Assembly (NCBI RefSeq): GCF_006439025.1
Contig: NZ_RCYZ01000001.1
Span: 744,001-808,000, forward strand
Direction of reading: 5' to 3'
DNA: 64,000 nucleotides
From: Hymenobacter nivis
Lineage (GTDB): Bacteria > Bacteroidota > Bacteroidia > Cytophagales > Hymenobacteraceae
Below are positions 58,227-64,000 of this stretch, in pieces (the first letter of the stretch is position 1; each line of letters begins with the position of its first letter). The notes below the pieces were generated by a model, which saw nothing but the letters and a program-made list of their open reading frames with translations, made no database searches and was not told where the DNA came from. A program made the translations under genes and the position numbers.

Positions 58227-60470
58227 CTACTCCCGGTGCAAGGCCGTGCGCAGCAGGCGGGCCGCGGCGGGCACCAGCGTTTCGGAGTAGCGCACGCGAG
58301 GGCGGAAGGCCTGCTCGAAGCGCGGCGGTGCAGGGGCGGGGGCGGCCGATGCCCCGGGGCCCCCGGCGTGCTCGGCGATGTGCGGGGCGATGACCAGCGA
58401 CACGATGCTCATGAGCTTAATGAGAATGTTCATGCTGGGCCCCGAAGTGTCCTTGAACGGGTCGCCCACGGTGTCGCCGGTCACGCTGGCCTTGTGGGCC
58501 TCGGAGCCCTTGTACTGCATCACGCCGTCGATGAGCACGCCTTTCTCGAACGATTTCTTGGCGTTGTCCCAGGCCCCGCCGGCGTTGCTCTGGAACATGG
58601 CCATCAGCACGCCGCTGACCGTGACGCCCGCCAGCAGGCCCCCCAGCACCTTGGGGCCGAAGAGGAAGCCGATGACGATGGGCGTGAGCAGGGCAATGGC
58701 CCCCGGCAAAATCATCTCCCGAATGGCAGCGTTGGTGCTGATGGCCACGCATTTCTCGTATTCGGGCCGCCCCGTGCCCTCCATGATGCCCGGGATTTCG
58801 CGGAACTGCCGGCGCACTTCCTGCACCATGGCCATGGCGGCGCGCCCCACGGCGGCAATGGCCAGGGCCGAGAAAATGAACGGAATCATGGCCCCCACAA
58901 ACAGACCGGCTAGCACGTCGGCGTTGCTGATGTCAATCGTATCGATGTGCGCCGTGCCCATAAAGGCCGCAAACAGCGCCAGCGAGGTGAGGGCCGCCGA
59001 GGCGATGGCGAACCCCTTGCCCGTGGCCGCCGTGGTGTTGCCCACGGCGTCGAGTACGTCGGTGCGCTCGCGCACTTCCTTGGGCAGCTCGCTCATCTCG
59101 GCAATGCCGCCGGCGTTGTCGGCAATGGGGCCGAAGGCGTCAATGGCCAGCTGCATGGCCGTGGTGGCCATCATGCCGGCCGCCGCAATGGCCACCCCGT
59201 ACAGGCCCGCCGCCCGGAAGCTGAGCACAATGCCCGCCGCCAGCACCAGAATGGGCAGCACCGTGCTTTCCATGCCCACGGCCAGGCCCCCAATCACGGT
59301 GGTGGCGTGGCCCGTGCTGCTCTGCTGCACAATGCTCAGCACCGGGCGCTTGCCCATGGCCGTGTAGTATTCAGTGATGATGCTCATCAGCGTGCCCACG
59401 CCCAGGCCCACCAGCACGGCGTAGAACACGTGCATGGCGTCGAAGCTCACGCCGCGAATGGCGAGGGCCCCGGCGGGCAAAATCCACATAATCAAGCCGT
59501 AGGAAGCAGCCGCCGACACAACGACCGAAATGTAGTTGCCCAAGTTTAGGGCCCCCTGCACATTGCCGCCTTCCTTCACCCGCACGCACAAAATGCCGAC
59601 GAGCGAAGCCAGAATGCCCATCCCGGCAATGGCCATCGGCAGAAAGATGGGCGACAGGCCCCCGAACTGGTCCGCGCTGCCCAGCTGCACCTCGCGGCCC
59701 AGCACCATGGTGGCCAGGATGGTGGCCACGTACGAGCCAAACAAGTCGGCGCCCATGCCGGCCACGTCGCCCACGTTGTCGCCCACGTTGTCGGCAATGG
59801 TAGCGGGGTTGCGCGGGTCGTCTTCCGGAATGCCGGCCTCGACCTTGCCCACGAGGTCGGCCCCCACGTCGGCCGCTTTGGTGTAGATGCCGCCGCCCAC
59901 GCGGGCAAATAGGGCAATGCTTTCGGCCCCGAGCGAGAAGCCGGTGAGGACCTCCAAGGCCTTTTCCATCTCCTGCCCATTGGCTAGGCCGCTGGGCACA
60001 AACATTTTATAGAACACAATGAACAGGGCCCCCAGCCCCAGCACGGCCAAGCCCGCCACGCCCATGCCCATCACCGAGCCGCCCGAAAACGATACGTTCA
60101 GGGCCGTGCTCAGGCTGGTGCGAGCCGCCTGGGCGGTGCGCACGTTGGCCTTAGTGGCGATTTTCATCCCGATGAAGCCCGCCAGCGCCGAAAACACGCC
60201 CCCAATCAGAAAGGCAATGACGATGACCGGGCTGGAGTTGCCGCTGGTGCTGCCCAGGTAAAACAGGAAGGCCCCGGCAATCAGCCCAAACAAGCCCAGC
60301 ACCTTGTATTCGGCCGTGAGGAAGGCAATGGCCCCGTCGGCTATGTAGCCGGCAATGGTAGTCATGCGCTCGTTGCCGGCATCCTGGCGGGCCACCCAGC
60401 CGGCCCGCACCCAGGTATAAATAAGGGCAAATACGCCCAGCGCGGGCACCGCGTAGAGGTAAGGGGTCAT
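58227..60470 (-). CDS. hppA: Membrane-bound ion-translocating pyrophosphatase
   Basis: 747 residues, about 16 hydrophobic segments. The catalytic [35 protein letters not shown] (given in pieces) binds Mg-PPi, and [16 protein letters not shown] and [13 protein letters not shown] follow. The K+ response motif NTTAATGKG has Ala and Gly where K+-independent pumps have Lys and Thr, so K+ dependence is predicted. It pumps H+ or Na+ using PPi. The last 50 residues are an unusual Ala/Pro-rich tail. Confidence 0.95.
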   Translation of the reverse strand: MTPYLYAVPALGVFALIYTWVRAGWVARQDAGNERMTTIAGYIADGAIAFLTAEYKVLGLFGLIAGAFLFYLGSTSGNSSPVIVIAFLIGGVFSALAGFIGMKIATKANVRTAQAARTSLSTALNVSFSGGSVMGMGVAGLAVLGLGALFIVFYKMFVPSGLANGQEMEKALEVLTGFSLGAESIALFARVGGGIYTKAADVGADLVGKVEAGIPEDDPRNPATIADNVGDNVGDVAGMGADLFGSYVATILATMVLGREVQLGSADQFGGLSPIFLPMAIAGMGILASLVGILCVRVKEGGNVQGALNLGNYISVVVSAAASYGLIMWILPAGALAIRGVSFDAMHVFYAVLVGLGVGTLMSIITEYYTAMGKRPVLSIVQQSSTGHATTVIGGLAVGMESTVLPILVLAAGIVLSFRAAGLYGVAIAAAGMMATTAMQLAIDAFGPIADNAGGIAEMSELPKEVRERTDVLDAVGNTTAATGKGFAIASAALTSLALFAAFMGTAHIDTIDISNADVLAGLFVGAMIPFIFSALAIAAVGRAAMAMVQEVRRQFREIPGIMEGTGRPEYEKCVAISTNAAIREMILPGAIALLTPIVIGFLFGPKVLGGLLAGVTVSGVLMAMFQSNAGGAWDNAKKSFEKGVLIDGVMQYKGSEAHKASVTGDTVGDPFKDTSGPSMNILIKLMSIVSLVIAPHIAEHAGGPGASAAPAPAPPRFEQAFRPRVRYSETLVPAAARLLRTALHRE

Positions 60471-60519
60471 ACCGGCAGGAGGTTAGGTGGGAAGGAGTGC
60501 CGGTAAATGTAGGCAAGTA

Positions 60520-60602
60520 TTACAGCTCGCGCAACAGCACCTGGCAGAGCGCCAACATACTGGCAATGTCGCGCTTATCCACCAGCCCGTCGGGGGTGGG
60601 CG
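60520..60602 (-). pseudogene. Remnant of the 3' end of an M42-like peptidase
   Basis: These bases match the 3' end of the gene at 63105, including its stop: 78 bases from 60521 correspond to 63106-63183 with only six differences. It translates to TPDGLVDKRDIASMLALCQV ending in LLREL and a stop, where the intact gene has TPDELVDKRDIASMLALYQV and the same end. The rest of the gene is absent. It is in the same orientation, about 2.5 kb from the intact copy. Confidence 0.85.
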
Positions 60603-60724
60603 CCTACTTTTGACCATTGCCTACACCGGATGCATGAGTAGCGGCACCTGCTCGCAAATGCGCCTATTCTATGCCTGTGCAGTGGGCCTGCCGCTGCATT
60701 AAGCAAAGGCACTAACGCGATTAC

Positions 60725-62806
60725 TTATTTACTCAGGATTAGATGCAGGCTTTGACTATCTGAGCCTGCACTCAAGCGCACCACGTACAATCCATCCGGT
60801 AACGAGCGAGCATCAATGTAGTAATTAATTCGCTGTCCCATTTCGCCCACCGCTAAGTGCTGAACTAATCTACCAGTTCCATCATAAAGCTCCAGCGTGT
60901 ACACCTGGGTCGAAGGCAAGTTTACCTCAACAGTAGCTTGACTACTGAATGGGTTAGGATATGCACTTAGCACTGGCGCGTTTGAAGTAAAAGAAGCATC
61001 CAAGCAGTTTCTCACCACAACTGCCAGAGGCAGGCGGGTACTTTCGCACGTGCCAACGGCCTGTGCCACGTAATACATCTGGGTGCCGGCTACAGTAGTG
61101 ACCGGAGTGTAATCAGAACCCGCACCTAGCGCCGTACCACCGGCAGGGCTGGTGTAGAAGCGAAACGAAGCCCCTGCCATCGCGTGGCCAAGGCTATTTC
61201 CTAAGGGTGCAGCAAATGCCCCCTGGCAGTAGTTTATGGCCAAACCACCGCTCAGGATGTGCCCAATGTTGGCGTAGATGTAGTGCGCAATCAAATCGCT
61301 GCCGATTACATTGGGATGCAAAAAATCCCGACGCAGCGAATTAGGCGGAATATCGGCGTTGTGATCAGCTACGTCGTACGCATCGTTGGGATTATATGCT
61401 GACACTAAGTAGCTACGCACGTTCAGGTAATGGCTGCCATAAGTTTGCGCCAGCGTATTGTTCAGCTTTGTTATTTGCTCGTACGTGGCCGTGCCTTTCC
61501 CCTCTCCTTCTCCGTTGCAAACGGATAAAACCAGGTAGTTCGTGTGCGATAAGGCCGCTACCATCGTCGCGATGCTAGCTTGTACCTGCGCTGCGTTGTC
61601 CAAATCGTTACGGCCCGCCCAAATGATGGTAGGCCAAATGTGCTTAGCAGCATCGGCTACCATGCGGTCTTTAACTTGTACTGACGTTTGCCCCCCAACG
61701 CCGCCGTTATAAACGACACGGCCGCTGAGTTGGGTCAACGTTTGAGGATAGCGGCCATAATTAGAATCGGTAAACGAGTCGCCCCAGGCTGCAATGTTGT
61801 TGCCATCGATGGCAAGGGCAGCAGCTGGAGTGGGTATTCCGACTGCGGCCGCAACTGTAACCGTCAGCGGCGTTCGTGTACTCTCGCAGTTGCCAACCAC
61901 CTGCGATGCATAATAGGTGGTGGTACCTACGACCGCCGTGGCGGGAATGTATGCATTTGCAAGAGGCGTGCTGGCCGTCGCACTAGCATAGAGAAGAAGT
62001 GACGCCCCGGCTAGGGCCCTGTAGTTGCTACTCAGTGGGGCTGCCGTACTCCCCTGGCAGTACGTCGGGGCAGCCACTGTTGCAGGCGGTGAGAGGGAGC
62101 ATACAACTGAGCGCCTTAGCAGCTTGCTGATAGCCCCTACGCCGTTGCTTTGGTCGGCAGCCGCTGTTACAGTATTCGGCAAAGCACCAGAATGGGTGGT
62201 GGAGCGACCATTAGTGGCTAGGTTAAACTTAGCTAACGTGTTGATAGCCTGGATTTCACCAGCTATTCGAACTTCTTCCTTTCCAAAGGCAGTACCCCCG
62301 CCTCCGAAAGTCATGTTTGCTGAATCAAATTCCACCGAGAGGAGGTGGATTAGGCCCTGGTCAGCAAACGCTTCTGTCAAGCCGATCCCAAGGTCACAGC
62401 AAGAGTTGGGGCGATAAGCTGTCAGAACATGGGGGGTACTGATGGTTGCCTGCACAAAATTTACACCGGCCCCACCCAAGGTGCGTCTCAGTGTGCATTC
62501 GCGGGCGTAACTCACCAGTAGTGGCGCCGGAGCTACCTGCAGTAAATGTGTTTTCAAGCAAATGCGAGGAGCATTTCCCGTGTATAATTTGCCGTAATTA
62601 TCGTGCTGGGCATAAAGTAGGAAACGACCTGCTTCTGGGGATGGAGCGGCAGCTTCGGCAGAATACCAGCACAGCAGCAAACAAGCCAACAGCCAAGTCA
62701 CGTAAATAGCCTTACCCTGCGCGGCTGGATTTTTTCGCCGGGCACCACCTGAAGCGATGTTAAATAGCAAAAAACCACTTCGTTGTATGAGGTAAAATTG
62801 TTTCAT
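60725..62806 (-). CDS. Secreted SGNH/GDSL hydrolase with type IX sorting tail
   Basis: 693 residues. A hydrophobic N-terminus (WLLACLLLCWYSAEAA) is a secretion signal. A 200-residue region of unknown type follows, with a Cys pair (NSCCDLGIG). Two similar modules of about 75 residues (YCQGSTAAPL... and YCQGAFAAPL..., each ending VGxCESTRxPL) flank the SGNH domain. The SGNH domain has GDSFTDS (Ser block), GGQ, AGRND and DFLHPNV (Asp-His). The sorting tail has LSAYPNPFSS and LPDGLYVVRLSAG. It is visibly lower in GC than its neighbours. Substrate could be an esterified polysaccharide or lipid. Confidence 0.87.
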   Translation of the reverse strand: MKQFYLIQRSGFLLFNIASGGARRKNPAAQGKAIYVTWLLACLLLCWYSAEAAAPSPEAGRFLLYAQHDNYGKLYTGNAPRICLKTHLLQVAPAPLLVSYARECTLRRTLGGAGVNFVQATISTPHVLTAYRPNSCCDLGIGLTEAFADQGLIHLLSVEFDSANMTFGGGGTAFGKEEVRIAGEIQAINTLAKFNLATNGRSTTHSGALPNTVTAAADQSNGVGAISKLLRRSVVCSLSPPATVAAPTYCQGSTAAPLSSNYRALAGASLLLYASATASTPLANAYIPATAVVGTTTYYASQVVGNCESTRTPLTVTVAAAVGIPTPAAALAIDGNNIAAWGDSFTDSNYGRYPQTLTQLSGRVVYNGGVGGQTSVQVKDRMVADAAKHIWPTIIWAGRNDLDNAAQVQASIATMVAALSHTNYLVLSVCNGEGEGKGTATYEQITKLNNTLAQTYGSHYLNVRSYLVSAYNPNDAYDVADHNADIPPNSLRRDFLHPNVIGSDLIAHYIYANIGHILSGGLAINYCQGAFAAPLGNSLGHAMAGASFRFYTSPAGGTALGAGSDYTPVTTVAGTQMYYVAQAVGTCESTRLPLAVVVRNCLDASFTSNAPVLSAYPNPFSSQATVEVNLPSTQVYTLELYDGTGRLVQHLAVGEMGQRINYYIDARSLPDGLYVVRLSAGSDSQSLHLILSK

Positions 62807-63104
62807 AAGTAGGAATATGCGAAGTGGTTACCAGCAGCCGTTATATCCGCTTACACATAGCGGCGCATTTCGCAAATTTCCTGCTTAATAATTTTTTAGG
62901 CAAATTGTTTTAATGATTATCAAGCAAGTACCATCACGACTGACGAGGCATGGCACCGTGGCCAATAGCGGTTATGCACACGGCTTTACTAGCAGCAATA
63001 ACCCCAAACGACAGCTAGCAGACGCAAGCCAAGGTCTTGGTGGGAAGAATGCTTGAGGCAACCCTGCTCAAAGGGCGTGTACAGTGGCTGCCGGGCATGG
63101 CGCC
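62807..63104. other. 298-bp AT-richer intergenic region, likely promoter of SGNH gene
   Basis: No ORF is supported. It contains the promoter-like sequence at 62873-62904 and the sequence following the M42-like peptidase stop. Its composition is closer to the SGNH gene than to the rest of the window. Confidence 0.5.
62873..62904 (-). promoter_or_regulatory. Candidate promoter of SGNH hydrolase gene
   Basis: On the minus strand TTTG (62901-62904) is followed, after a 20-nt spacer, by GAAATTTG (62873-62880), one mismatch from TAnnTTTG. The ATG at 62806 is about 66 nt downstream. Confidence 0.45.
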
Positions 63105-64000
63105 CTACAGCTCGCGCAACAGCACTTGATACAGCGCCAACATGCTGGCAATGTCGCGCTTATCCACCAGCTCGTCGGGGGTGTGCACGTGGTCTTCGGG
63201 GGCCCCCACGAAGCACCAGTCCCAGGGCTGGGCGGCGCGCTGCAGCTCCTTGGCGTCGGAACCGCCGATGTCCTCCACCTCCAGCTGCACCGCAATGCCG
63301 GCCCGCGCCGCAATGGCCCGGATGCGCTCCACGTAGGTGCGGCGCGGGATGAGCGAGTCGCGCAACGAAATCACGCAGCCCTGGCCCAGGTGCACGCCCT
63401 CGGTCACCCAGGTAATGTCGCAGATTAGGGCCTGGCGCACGCCATACGTGTCGTAGATGTGCTGGGCCAGGAAGGGCACCGTGCCGCCGCCGTGCTCCTC
63501 GCCGCACGAAAAGGCGATGATGCCGTGCTCCAGCGTCTCGCACAAGCGCAGGGCCGTCCACACCCCCAGGCGGTTGTCGAGGTAGCAGCTCTGCACGGTA
63601 GTATCGGTTTCGCGGAAGTTGCAGCGAAACGTGAGCTCGGTGCCGCGGGGCAGCTCGCGGCTGAACTCGTAGCCCAGGGTTTCGGTTTCCTCGTTGATGG
63701 TCAGCGCACAATCTATTTCCCCTTCCGCATCGTGGCCCACCAGGCGGTAACCGGCCTGGGTTTCGGGGCCCCCAATGGCCACCAGCTGCCGGCCGTAGCG
63801 CACCATGAAGCCGATGCTGTCGAGGTGCGCAAACACGGCCGTGCGCGGCTGCCCGAACACAAGCACCACGCAATCCTGGAAGCCCTCGCCGGCCAATACC
63901 TGCGGCTGGTGCTGCCAACTGGCTTGGTTTTGGTGCACGTAATCAAGCACAAAGGCCGTCATCGCGCCTTCGTGGCCGGACGGGGCCGCGAGGCGGCACA
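63105..64000 (-). CDS. M42-like metallopeptidase, 5' end cut by window
   Basis: The open frame continues past an internal ATG at 63962 to the window edge, reading RLAAPSGHEGAMTAFVLDYV, which matches the APSGxE N-terminus of M42-family peptidases. So 63962 is not the start. Zinc-binding residues can be seen in VFAHLDSIGFMV (His), CYLDNRLGVW (Asp), SCGEEHGGG (Glu pair), ICDITWVTEG (Asp) and PEDHVHTPDELV (His). About 298 residues are visible. It is probably a cytosolic aminopeptidase. A copy of its 3' end is found at 60520-60602. Confidence 0.88.
   Translation of the reverse strand, partial: CRLAAPSGHEGAMTAFVLDYVHQNQASWQHQPQVLAGEGFQDCVVLVFGQPRTAVFAHLDSIGFMVRYGRQLVAIGGPETQAGYRLVGHDAEGEIDCALTINEETETLGYEFSRELPRGTELTFRCNFRETDTTVQSCYLDNRLGVWTALRLCETLEHGIIAFSCGEEHGGGTVPFLAQHIYDTYGVRQALICDITWVTEGVHLGQGCVISLRDSLIPRRTYVERIRAIAARAGIAVQLEVEDIGGSDAKELQRAAQPWDWCFVGAPEDHVHTPDELVDKRDIASMLALYQVLLREL

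Noticed and set aside
60487..60702. 71-codon plus-strand ORF
   Set aside because: Antisense to the peptidase remnant; its length is due to the GC-rich frame.
1..64000. CRISPR arrays, rRNA and tRNA genes
   Set aside because: No regularly spaced direct repeats, rRNA cores or tRNA cloverleaves were recognised; a tRNAscan and Rfam run would be needed to exclude small RNAs.

Overview
The window is about 64 kb of a GC-rich (roughly 65% by eye) Bacteroidota chromosome, most likely Hymenobacter or a close Cytophagales relative. The evidence is a PorD (DUF4835) type IX secretion gene, two proteins with type IX sorting tails, bacillithiol synthesis (bshA), the Bacteroidota-style run bamD-rpoZ-coaC-coaB-porD-recN, -7 boxes of the form TAnnTTTG, no evident Shine-Dalgarno dependence, and high GC. 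No rRNA, tRNA, CRISPR array, transposase or phage gene was seen. Most of the window is housekeeping DNA with small accessory pockets.

Layout. 1-3.7 kb: edge-truncated MFS transporter, a Lys/Pro-rich hypothetical and an exported M28 peptidase. 3.9-9.8 kb: tripartite RND efflux operon (TolC-like channel, lipoprotein adaptor, AcrB-like pump). 10.1-19.5 kb: a D-2-hydroxyacid dehydrogenase, then a long minus-strand block for fatty-acid synthesis (fabI), repair (recN), secretion (porD), CoA synthesis (coaB and coaC as separate genes), RNA polymerase omega, BamD and an OstA/LptD-like protein. 19.6-30 kb: P-loop kinase, tilS, mdh, two rhomboids, mutL and a GH3/serine-hydrolase fusion. 30.2-41 kb: type IX cargo protein, M1 peptidase, bshA, nucleotidase, HesB-type protein, small orphan ORF, MBL-fold hydrolase, hypothetical and ChaN-like protein. 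41-51 kb: ABC-2 exporter pair, ECF sigma factor with partner membrane protein, dnaJ/grpE, LytTR regulator and a 1018-residue hybrid kinase. 51.7-55.7 kb: four-gene nucleotide-sugar operon. 55.8-60.5 kb: obgE-adk-hpt-hppA. 60.5-64 kb: gene remnant, lower-GC SGNH hydrolase with type IX tail, and the 3' part of an M42-like peptidase.

The most interesting signals lie between genes or in how they are arranged. CoaBC, normally one bifunctional protein, is split into two ORFs exactly at the domain linker, and a 45-bp inverted-repeat element sits in the gap; a third copy lies at 9961-10025. The palindrome GGGGCCCC is strikingly frequent in coding and non-coding DNA. A 78-bp copy of the 3' end of the M42-like peptidase lies beyond an SGNH hydrolase of different composition, marking an insertion or replacement. 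Many intergenic gaps hold inverted repeats of unrelated sequence (6486-6570, 13862-14007, 16764-16828, 40923-41033, 46040-46108, 56848-56892), and several convergent pairs end in unusually long perfect terminator hairpins. The nucleotide-sugar operon starts with a CDP-glucose synthase but lacks a recognisable 4,6-dehydratase and continues with an unusual SAF-like oxidoreductase, so its product is unclear.
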